A program made the position numbers and the translations under genes. The notes beneath the pieces were generated by a model that made no database searches, had not been told where the DNA came from, and saw nothing but the letters and a program-made list of their open reading frames with translations. From Blastomonas sp. CACIA14H2 (GTDB lineage: Bacteria > Pseudomonadota > Alphaproteobacteria > Sphingomonadales > Sphingomonadaceae), in contig AYSC01000040.1 in assembly GCA_000503195.1 (NCBI GenBank), positions 1 to 38,379 on the forward strand: a stretch of 38,379 bases of DNA. Reading direction: 5' to 3'. Shown piece after piece: positions 19,723-26,742 of this stretch (position 1 is its first letter; the number at the start of each line of letters is the position of its first letter).

Positions 19723-20739
19723 ATGAAGTTCTTCTCCGACAATGCCGCCGCCGTCCACCCGCGCGTGATGGACGCCATCGCCGCCGCCAACCGGCTCGAT
19801 TCGCCTTATGATGGCGATGCGCTCAGCCAGTCGCTCGACGACCGGTTCAGCCAGCTGTTCGGCACGCGGGTCAGAGCACTGTGGGTGGCGACCGGCACCG
19901 CGGCCAATGCGCTCGCGCTCTCGGCCCTGTGCCCGCCGCACAAGGGCGTGATCTGCCACAAGATGGCGCATATCGAGCAGGACGAATGCGGTGCGCCGGG
20001 TTTCTTCATGCACGGCGCGAAGCTGATCCTGGCCGATGGCCACGGCGCGAAGCTGAGCGCGGACGAGGTGGTGCGCGTCGCCGGCCAGATCCGCGACGAT
20101 GTCCACCAGGTCCAGCCTGCCGCCGTCTCGATCACCAATGCCAGCGAATATGGCCTGACCTACACGCCGAAAGAGGTCGCCGCGATCGGCGAGGTCTGCA
20201 AGGCGCGCGGGCTCAAGCTGCACATGGACGGCGCGCGCTTCGCCAATGCGATCGCTTCGACCGGCGCGCACCCGGCCGATATCACCTGGCGCGCAGGCGT
20301 CGACATGCTGAGCTTCGGCTGCGTCAAGAACGGCGGCATGAACGCCGAGGCGATCATCGTGTTCGACAATTGCCTCGCGCGCGAGCTGCCGTATTTGCGC
20401 AAGCGCGCCGGGCAGCTTCAATCCAAGGGGCGGTTCCTTGCTGCCCAGCTGCTGGCGATGCTGGAGGACGACCTGTGGCTCGCCAATGCGCGCGCCGCCA
20501 ATGCGGGGGCGCAGGCGATTGCAGAGGCGGCGGGCGATCGGCTGCTCTATCCGGTTGAGGCGAACGAGGTCTTCGTCAAGCTCACTGCGACCGAGGCGGC
20601 ATCGCTGCGCGCGCAGGGCTTCGAATTCTACGACTGGGGCGAGATGACGGAAGAGGGCGGCGAGGCGCGCTTCGTCACCGCCTGGGATCAGGACGCCGAG
20701 ACCGTCGCCCCGCTCGCCGCCGCCATCGCCGCGCTCTGA
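19723..20739 (+). CDS. Threonine aldolase family protein (PLP-dependent)
   Basis: This 338-residue fold-type I PLP enzyme splits L-threonine or allo-threonine into glycine and acetaldehyde, or acts on a related beta-hydroxy amino acid. The PLP lysine is Lys202 in SFGCVKNGG, and HMDGARFANAIA carries the cofactor-binding Asp and the conserved Arg. The start MKFFSDNAAAVHP is the usual one for the alphaproteobacterial branch; ATG 19723 is used rather than the in-frame upstream start at 19687. Some annotations call this branch 'beta-eliminating lyase-related', so strict substrate is uncertain. Its TGA shares one base with the ATG of the DMT transporter, so the two are coupled. It lies 48 nt after the TpsB gene. 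Confidence 0.9.
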   Translation: MKFFSDNAAAVHPRVMDAIAAANRLDSPYDGDALSQSLDDRFSQLFGTRVRALWVATGTAANALALSALCPPHKGVICHKMAHIEQDECGAPGFFMHGAKLILADGHGAKLSADEVVRVAGQIRDDVHQVQPAAVSITNASEYGLTYTPKEVAAIGEVCKARGLKLHMDGARFANAIASTGAHPADITWRAGVDMLSFGCVKNGGMNAEAIIVFDNCLARELPYLRKRAGQLQSKGRFLAAQLLAMLEDDLWLANARAANAGAQAIAEAAGDRLLYPVEANEVFVKLTATEAASLRAQGFEFYDWGEMTEEGGEARFVTAWDQDAETVAPLAAAIAAL

Positions 20740-21698
20740 TGGAGAGCACCGCGCCTTCTCCTGCGTCGGACGCGCATGACGAACCCTCGATGCTGTCGGC
20801 GCGGGTGCTGGTGCCGTTCCTGCTCGTCTCACTGATCTGGGGCTCGACCTGGCTGGTGATCAAGGACCAGATTTCGAGCGTTCCGCCGACCTGGTCGGTC
20901 AGCTATCGCTTTGCCGTGGCCGCTGCGGGCATGTTCGCGCTCGCCTGGTGGCGCAAGGCGCCGCTCCGGCTCGATCGCCAGCAGCAGATGATCGCGCTGG
21001 CGCTCGGGCTGTTCCAGTTCTCGGCCAATTTCAACTTCGTCTACCGGTCGGAGGCGTACATCACCTCGGGCCTGCTCGCGGTGCTGTTCGCGATGCTGAT
21101 GGTGCCCAATGCGCTGTTTTCGCGCCTGTTTCTCGGCGCGCGGATCGCTGGCGGGTTCATCTTGGGCACCGCCGTCGCGCTGGCCGGAATCGCGTTGCTG
21201 TTCGTGCAGGAATATCGCGCGATGCCCGCCGATCTGAACGACGTGATCAAGGGGCTCAGCCTGGCGATGTGCGCAATCCTGTGCGCCTCGATCGCCAATG
21301 TCATGCAATCGGCCGAGCGGGTGAAGGCGATGCCGATCCTGTCGCTGCTCGCCTGGGCGATGCTATGGGGCGCGCTGGGCAATGCGGTGCTCGGCTGGGC
21401 GCTTTATGGCGCGCCGGTGTTCGAAAGCCGCCCGGCCTATCTGGCCGGGATCGTGTATCTCGGGCTGATGGGCTCGGTGGTGACCTTCCCGATGTATTTC
21501 GCGCTGATCCGCGATATCGGCGCGGCGCGCGCCGCCTATAGCAGCGTGCTCGTGCCGGTGGTGGCGATGGTGCTGTCGACCTTGTTCGAGGGCTATCGCT
21601 GGAGCCTGCTCGCAGGCGCGGGTGCGGCGCTCGGCATGATCGGGCTGGTCATCGCGATGCGCGCGCGCAGCCCCCGAACGCCCCGGCTTTCGGGCTGA
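20739..21698 (+). CDS. DMT-superfamily transporter, EamA domains
   Basis: This 319-residue inner-membrane protein has two EamA repeats and about ten predicted helices, beginning with VLVPFLLVSLIWGSTWLVI, the typical first helix of RhaT/YdcZ/EamA carriers. The family exports amino acids and other metabolites. Coupling to a threonine aldolase (one-base overlap TGATG) suggests an amino acid or its breakdown product as substrate, which is inference only. The first 17 residues are hydrophilic; translation may instead start at the ATG of MLSARVLVP, residue 18. A hairpin followed by five T residues comes directly after the stop. Confidence 0.9.
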   Translation: MESTAPSPASDAHDEPSMLSARVLVPFLLVSLIWGSTWLVIKDQISSVPPTWSVSYRFAVAAAGMFALAWWRKAPLRLDRQQQMIALALGLFQFSANFNFVYRSEAYITSGLLAVLFAMLMVPNALFSRLFLGARIAGGFILGTAVALAGIALLFVQEYRAMPADLNDVIKGLSLAMCAILCASIANVMQSAERVKAMPILSLLAWAMLWGALGNAVLGWALYGAPVFESRPAYLAGIVYLGLMGSVVTFPMYFALIRDIGAARAAYSSVLVPVVAMVLSTLFEGYRWSLLAGAGAALGMIGLVIAMRARSPRTPRLSG

Positions 21699-21701
21699 TC
21701 G

Positions 21702-21723
21702 CTCCGAAGCGGAGGCGGTTTTT
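21702..21723 (+). terminator. Rho-independent terminator-like hairpin after the DMT gene
   Basis: CTCCG (21702-21706) pairs with CGGAG (21710-21714) across a 3-nt loop; the stem can extend through a bulge with the flanking CG/GCG. GCGG then TTTTT (21719-21723) follows. It begins 3 nt after the DMT stop codon and separates this cluster from the glycosidase locus. The stem is short, which limits confidence. Confidence 0.5.
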
Positions 21724-21795
21724 GTCCCGCACCGGTTGATTTGCCACGGTGATGCCGCGATCCTCGCGCGCGAGAACAGATATTCGGGAGCAGTG

Positions 21796-22995
21796 ATGCG
21801 ATTGAAATGGCTCGCTTTTGCGCTGGCGTGCGTGGCGCCTGTCGTCGCCGTCCAGGCCAGCGATGCGCCGACGGGGCTGTTTGTCGATGACCGGAGCACA
21901 ACGGTCCAGGCCGCCGGAAAGCTCGAGGGCGCGGCGCGCGCTGATGCGCTGCGCCTCGCGCGCATTCCGTCCGCCACCTGGCTCGCGCATGGCACGCCCG
22001 AGATCGTCGAAGCGATCGCGCGCGATGTCACCGAGCGCGCGGCGGCAGCGAGCCAGATGCCGGTGCTGGTCGCGTACAACATTCCCTATCGCGATTGCGC
22101 GCTCTATTCGGCGGGCGGCGCGGCGGATGGCGCGGCCTATCTCGCCTGGATCGCCGGCCTTGCGCGAGGGGTGGGGAACCGCCCCGCGATCATCGTGCTC
22201 GAACCCGATGGCCTGGGCGTGATCCCCTGGCACCGCAATCTGGCAGGCGAATTGGAAGGTTGCCGACCCGAAGGACAGGACGAGGCGGCGGCGGTGCGTC
22301 GTTACGAGCAGCTGCGCGGCGCGGTCGCTATCCTGGGCGCGCTTCCACGAGCGCGCGTCTATCTCGACGGCACCGGCAGCAGCTGGCTCGCGCCCGGCGA
22401 GATCGCGAGCCGCCTGGTCCGCGCCGATGTCGGCAAGGTCGCGGGATTCTTCCTCAACGTCTCGAATTTCGAGAGCGACGCGCGCGTCGTGCCCTATGCC
22501 CGCTGGGTCAGCGATTGCATCGCGCTGGTGAGCCGGACCGGTCTTGACCCGCGCGCATGCCCCAGCCAGTTCTCCGCCGATCCGTTCGAGGCTCCCCGCA
22601 ACCGGCAACGGATCGACGCGGCCTATGACCGGCTGTTTGCGGAAGCCGGTTTGGGGCGCGCACCCGAGGCGCGGGCACATGCGCTGATCGATACCAGCCG
22701 CAACGGCCAGGGCTCGTGGAAGCCGCCCGCCGCCCGCTATCGCGATGCGGAGGTCTGGTGCAATCCGCCGGGCCGGGGGCTGGGACGTCGCCCCACGCTG
22801 ATCACCCGCGAAGCCTATGTCGATGGCTTTCTGTGGATCAAGGTACCCGGCGAATCGGACGGCGAGTGCCTGCGCGGCACCGCCGGCCCCATGGATCCCG
22901 AGCGCGGGGTAAAGGCCCCGGCAGCAGGCCAGTGGTTCGCAGACCAGGCGCGCGAGCTGATCGAGCTCGCTCAGCCTCCCCTGAAGCGCGAATAG
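21796..22995 (+). CDS. Secreted glycoside hydrolase family 6 (cellulase / cellobiohydrolase)
   Basis: GH6 enzymes cut beta-1,4-glucan with inversion. This 399-residue protein has a signal peptide (MRLKWLAFALACVAPVVA...QA) and a single catalytic domain with no cellulose-binding module. Both GH6 signature aspartates are present: Asp100 in YNIPYRDCALYSAGG and Asp138 in VLEPDGLG. The C-terminal motifs WCNPPGRGLG and W347-I-K-V-P-G-E-S-D-G are also conserved. The style is that of single-domain actinobacterial GH6 enzymes. GGGAG lies 6 nt before ATG 21796. It is convergent with the lacI-type gene (8 nt between stops) and belongs to the beta-glucan locus with GH3, TonB receptor and sugar carriers. 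Endo- versus exo-action cannot be told from sequence. Confidence 0.93.
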   Translation: MRLKWLAFALACVAPVVAVQASDAPTGLFVDDRSTTVQAAGKLEGAARADALRLARIPSATWLAHGTPEIVEAIARDVTERAAAASQMPVLVAYNIPYRDCALYSAGGAADGAAYLAWIAGLARGVGNRPAIIVLEPDGLGVIPWHRNLAGELEGCRPEGQDEAAAVRRYEQLRGAVAILGALPRARVYLDGTGSSWLAPGEIASRLVRADVGKVAGFFLNVSNFESDARVVPYARWVSDCIALVSRTGLDPRACPSQFSADPFEAPRNRQRIDAAYDRLFAEAGLGRAPEARAHALIDTSRNGQGSWKPPAARYRDAEVWCNPPGRGLGRRPTLITREAYVDGFLWIKVPGESDGECLRGTAGPMDPERGVKAPAAGQWFADQARELIELAQPPLKRE

Positions 22996-23003
22996 CGGAT
23001 CGG

Positions 23004-24026
23004 TCAGGCGGCCGGGGCGGCGGTGGAAGCGCGCACGAGCAACTCGTGTGCATGGTCGCGGCGCTGCGGCAGATCGGACACCGCCTTGCCGTCGAGCATC
23101 GCGATCAGCCGGTCGGCGGCATCCCAGGCCATCTGCGCGACCGGCTGGTTGACCGTGGTCAGCGGCGGCCACGCGGTGCGCGATACTTCGGAATTGTCGA
23201 AGCCTGCTACCGACAGGTCGTGCGGCACCGACAGGCCCATTTCCCTCGCCGCCGCGATCGCCGCAACCGCCATGTCGTCATTCTGCGCCAGGACCGCAGT
23301 CGGGCGTTTCGCGCCGGCCAGCAGCGTGCGCGCCACCTCATAGCCGACGGCATAGGTGAAATCGCCGGTGACGATCAGATCGTCGTCGATCGCGACGCCC
23401 GCTTCGGCAAAAGCGCGGCGATAGCCTTCGAGACGGCCGATACTCGCGGCGTGCGAGGGATCGCCCAGGATGATGCCGATCCGGCGATGCCCGAGCGCGA
23501 GCAGATGCTGCGCCACTGCATGGCCCGCCGCGCTCTCGTCCATCGCCACCACCAGCCCGCGATCGAGATCGCTGTGCGGGGTGATCCGCGCATAGGGCAG
23601 CCGCTGGCGCTCGAGCATGTCGAGCAGCAGCGGCTGGTCGCTGGCGGGCGGCGCGAGCAGAACCCCGTCGAGCCCGGCGCGCAGCAGCAGCTTGCCCAGC
23701 TCCTCCGGGCGGCTGGCGACATGCGCGAAGGGCAGCACCACCAGCCGGTAGCGGCCATCGTCGAGCCGGCTGAGCGCGCCGTTCTGCAGCTCGACGACAT
23801 AGCTGGGGCTGGGCCGCTCATAGGTCAGCCCGATCAGGAAGGAGCGGCGCGCGATCAGGCTCTGCGCCGCCAGATTGGGGTGATAATCGAGCGCCTCGGC
23901 GGCCTCCTTCACCTTCTGGCGCACGGCGGCGCTGACATGGGGAGCATCGTTGAGCGCACGCGAGACGGTCTTGGGCGTGACCCCGGCGACCCTTGCGATG
24001 TCGACGATCGTGGTTCGCTTTGAAAT
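23004..24026 (-). CDS. LacI family transcriptional regulator (probable ATT start)
   Basis: This LacI/GalR repressor probably controls the beta-glucan genes. The frame encodes a full HTH, TTIVDIARVAGVTPKTVSRA (residues 5-24), then a hinge and a periplasmic-binding-protein-like effector domain (about 60-335), 340 residues in all. The HTH lies upstream of the first ordinary start (GTG 23924). Between the in-frame TAA upstream and that GTG there is no ATG, GTG or TTG. An ATT at 24026-24024 sits 5 nt after GGAGG and gives the expected N-terminus SKRTTIVDIA. A CTG at 24038 is in frame but inside the ribosome-binding site. A sequencing error changing ATG to ATT is also possible. The gene is divergent from GH3, with operators between them. 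Confidence 0.88.
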   Translation of the reverse strand: MSKRTTIVDIARVAGVTPKTVSRALNDAPHVSAAVRQKVKEAAEALDYHPNLAAQSLIARRSFLIGLTYERPSPSYVVELQNGALSRLDDGRYRLVVLPFAHVASRPEELGKLLLRAGLDGVLLAPPASDQPLLLDMLERQRLPYARITPHSDLDRGLVVAMDESAAGHAVAQHLLALGHRRIGIILGDPSHAASIGRLEGYRRAFAEAGVAIDDDLIVTGDFTYAVGYEVARTLLAGAKRPTAVLAQNDDMAVAAIAAAREMGLSVPHDLSVAGFDNSEVSRTAWPPLTTVNQPVAQMAWDAADRLIAMLDGKAVSDLPQRRDHAHELLVRASTAAPAA

Positions 24027-24029
24027 CGT

Positions 24030-24036
24030 CCCCTCC
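24030..24036 (-). promoter_or_regulatory. Ribosome binding site that decides the lacI ATT start
   Basis: GGAGGGG reads on the minus strand at 24036-24030. Its GGAGG core ends 5 nt before ATT 24026, normal spacing for a start codon. No ATG, GTG or TTG lies within reach in the HTH-encoding frame, so this site argues for initiation at ATT. Confidence 0.6.
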
Positions 24037-24101
24037 AGGCGGTTGGATGGCCCCCCGGAACTGGGGGAACCGCTGCGACCCAGCTTCTCTTAGCGCCTCT
24101 C

Positions 24102-24131
24102 TTGACTTGTGTCGATGGATAGCGGTAAACG
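24102..24131 (+). promoter_or_regulatory. Candidate promoter of the GH3 gene
   Basis: TTGACT (24102-24107, five of six consensus bases) is followed after 18 bp by TAAACG (24126-24131). The -10 is weak and lies inside the first operator copy, which would fit repression by blocking RNA polymerase. Start site and activity are inferred. Confidence 0.35.
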
Positions 24132-24158
24132 TTGACCGAGAATCGGTAAACGTTGTCA
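24124..24158. promoter_or_regulatory. Two operator-like repeats for the LacI regulator
   Basis: The 11-mer GGTAAACGTTG occurs at 24124-24134 and 24145-24155, a centre-to-centre distance of 21 bp or two helical turns. The first copy extends to GGTAAACGTTGACC (24124-24137), a 14-bp palindrome with one mismatched pair around a central CG, as in LacI/GalR operators. The second extends less well. They lie between the divergent lacI and GH3 genes; I saw no further copy elsewhere in the window. Confidence 0.7.
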
Positions 24159-24188
24159 GGCGGACCAGTCGCCGACAGGATGGGAGGG

Positions 24189-26720
24189 ATGATGATCGTG
24201 CCGCGTGGGGCTGTTTCCGTGTTGCGTGCGGTGTCGCTTGCGGCGCTCGCCTGGCCCCTGGCGCTCGGGATCGCGCCGCTTTCCGCCGCAACCGACGGAT
24301 CCGCCGCGGCCGCCACGGCCAGCGCCGAAGCGAATGCCGAGCTTTGGCCGCAGCGCGAATCGAAGATGGCCCCCGATGCCGCGATCGAACGCCGGATCGA
24401 TGCGCTGATCGCGGCGATGTCGGTCGAGCAGAAGGTCGGCCAGATCATCCAGGCCGATATCGCCAGCGTCACGCCCGACGATGTGTACCGCTATCATCTG
24501 GGTTCGGTGCTCAACGGCGGCAATTCGGACCCCGGCAACCGCTACAATGCGCCCGCGAAGGACTGGCTCGCCGCTGCTGATGCCTTCTACGCCGCGTCGA
24601 TGAAGCCCAATGGCAAGCTGCCGCGCATCCCGATCATCTGGGGCAGCGACGCGGTGCACGGGCACAACAATGTCGTGGGCGCGACGTTGTTTCCGCACAA
24701 TATCGGCCTGGGGGCCGCGCGGAACCCCGAGCTCGTCCGCAAAATCGGCGAGGCGACCGCGATCGAGATGCGCGTTACCGGGCTCGACTGGACGTTCGCG
24801 CCGACACTGGCGGTGGTGCGCGACGATCGCTGGGGCCGCACCTATGAGGGCTTTGGCGAAAGCCCCGAGATCGCCACCAGCTATGCCGCGCCGCTGATCG
24901 AGGGGCTGCAGGGCAAGGTCGGCGATAGCGACTGGCTGCGCGGGCCGCATATCATCGCCACCGCCAAGCATTTCCTGGGCGATGGCGGCACGCATGCCGG
25001 CAAGGACCAGGGCGATGCCCGGATGGCCGAGGCACCCCTGCGCGATCTGTTCAGCCCGCCCTATCTCCCCGCGCTCGACGCCGGGGTGCAATCGGTCATG
25101 GTCAGCTTCTCGAGCTGGAATGGCGTGAAGATGCACGGCAACCGCTCGCTGCTGACCGATGTGGTCAAGCAACGCTGGAATTTCGACGGCTTTCTGGTCG
25201 GCGACTGGAACGGCCATGGCCAGGTCGAGGGCTGCACCGCGACCGACTGTGCCGCGTCTGCCGTGGCGGGGCTCGACATGTACATGGCGCCCGACAGCTG
25301 GAAGGAACTCTACCGGACCACATTGGCGCACGCGAAGGACGGGACGCTGCCGATGGCGCGGCTCGACGATGCGGTGCGCCGCATCCTGCGCGTCAAGCTG
25401 CGCGCCGGCCTGTTCGAGGCGGGCAAGCCTTCGGCACGCCCCTATGGCGGGCGGTTCGAGCTGCTCGGCAGCGCCGAACATCGCGCGCTGGCGCGGCAGG
25501 CGGTGCGTGAATCGCTGGTGCTGCTCAAGAATGCCGGCAGCGTCCTGCCGCTCAAGCCCGGCGCGAGGATCCTGGTCGCGGGCGACGGCGCCGACAACCT
25601 CACCAAGCAGACCGGCGGCTGGACGCTGAGCTGGCAGGGCACGGGCACCAAGCGCAGCGATTTCCCCAACGCGCAATCGATCTGGGAGGGCATATCCGAA
25701 CAGGTCGGGGCGGCCGGCGGCACCGCGACGCTCTCGCCCGATGGCAGCTTTGCGAGCAAGCCCGATGTGGCGATCGTGGTGTTCGGCGAGGAGCCCTATG
25801 CCGAGTTCCAGGGCGACAGGCCGGATGTCGGCTATGACGATGCCAAGGCGCTCGCCCTGCTGCGCAAGCTCAAGGCGGCGGGCATTCCCACCGTGTCGGT
25901 CTTTCTTTCGGGCCGCGCGATGTGGGTCAACCCGTTCCTCAATGCCTCGGATGCGTTCGTCGCGGCCTGGCTGCCGGGATCGGAAGGCGGCGGCGTGGCG
26001 GACATGCTGCTGGGCAAGGCCGATTTCCGCGGCAAGCTGCCCTATAGCTGGCCGAAAGCGAGCGACCAGACCACGGTCAATATCGGCGATGCCGATTACG
26101 ATCCGCTCTTTCCTTACGGCTTCGGCCTGACGCTCGCCGACAAGGGCGATCTTGCGCCGCTGCCCGAGGCGCGCGCGAGCGTCGCCGCGGCCGACCCCGG
26201 CGTGCTGTTTGCTGCGGGCAAGCCGGGCGCGGGGCGCAGGCTGCTGATCGGGCCGCCAGGTGCGCTCTCGACCAATCCCGGCCCCGACCTGATCGAGGCG
26301 CGGGCGGCAGACCGCATCGCGCAGGAAGATTCGGTGCGGCTGCGCTGGACCGGGGCCGGACCGGCGGTCGCCGCGATCGTGATGGGCGAGGCGGAGGACC
26401 TGTCGCGCCAGGCCAATGGCGAGCTCGCGCTCGAAATCGAACTCAAGGTCGATACCCCGCCCACGGCTGATGTCAGCCTGGTCATGGGGTGCGGCGCGCA
26501 GTGTGCTGGCGGCTTCCCGCTCGCCCCCATGCTCACTGCCGCCGCGAAGACCGGCAAATGGACCCGAATCGCGGTGCCGCTGAGCTGCTTTGCCAAGGCC
26601 GGGGTCGACATGACCCGGGTCGACACGCCGCTCAGCCTCGCGACCTCGGGCAAGCTTGAAATCGTCATGTCCTCGGCGCGGATCGTCTCGCCGACCGGAC
26701 CCGTCATTCAATGCAAATAA
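24189..26720 (+). CDS. Secreted glycoside hydrolase family 3 beta-glucosidase (ExoP-like)
   Basis: This 843-residue retaining glycosidase releases glucose from beta-glucan oligosaccharides. A signal peptide covers about residues 1-33 (ending PLSAA). The (beta/alpha)8 domain contains IIWGSDAVHGHNN and KHFLGDGGTHAGKDQGD; the nucleophile is Asp339 in LVGDWNGHG. The second domain has GEEPYAEFQGD with the acid/base Glu near 534-535 and ends at FPYGFGLTL. A further C-terminal domain of about 190 residues resembles the galactose-binding-like domain of ExoP-type exo-1,3/1,4-beta-glucanases. The exact start is unclear: ATGs at 24180, 24189 and 24192 crowd a GGGAGGG. Two LacI-type operators lie upstream, and the TonB receptor gene follows after 22 nt. 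Confidence 0.93.
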   Translation: MMIVPRGAVSVLRAVSLAALAWPLALGIAPLSAATDGSAAAATASAEANAELWPQRESKMAPDAAIERRIDALIAAMSVEQKVGQIIQADIASVTPDDVYRYHLGSVLNGGNSDPGNRYNAPAKDWLAAADAFYAASMKPNGKLPRIPIIWGSDAVHGHNNVVGATLFPHNIGLGAARNPELVRKIGEATAIEMRVTGLDWTFAPTLAVVRDDRWGRTYEGFGESPEIATSYAAPLIEGLQGKVGDSDWLRGPHIIATAKHFLGDGGTHAGKDQGDARMAEAPLRDLFSPPYLPALDAGVQSVMVSFSSWNGVKMHGNRSLLTDVVKQRWNFDGFLVGDWNGHGQVEGCTATDCAASAVAGLDMYMAPDSWKELYRTTLAHAKDGTLPMARLDDAVRRILRVKLRAGLFEAGKPSARPYGGRFELLGSAEHRALARQAVRESLVLLKNAGSVLPLKPGARILVAGDGADNLTKQTGGWTLSWQGTGTKRSDFPNAQSIWEGISEQVGAAGGTATLSPDGSFASKPDVAIVVFGEEPYAEFQGDRPDVGYDDAKALALLRKLKAAGIPTVSVFLSGRAMWVNPFLNASDAFVAAWLPGSEGGGVADMLLGKADFRGKLPYSWPKASDQTTVNIGDADYDPLFPYGFGLTLADKGDLAPLPEARASVAAADPGVLFAAGKPGAGRRLLIGPPGALSTNPGPDLIEARAADRIAQEDSVRLRWTGAGPAVAAIVMGEAEDLSRQANGELALEIELKVDTPPTADVSLVMGCGAQCAGGFPLAPMLTAAAKTGKWTRIAVPLSCFAKAGVDMTRVDTPLSLATSGKLEIVMSSARIVSPTGPVIQCK

Positions 26721-26742
26721 GAACAGGATTAGGGAGGAAGTC

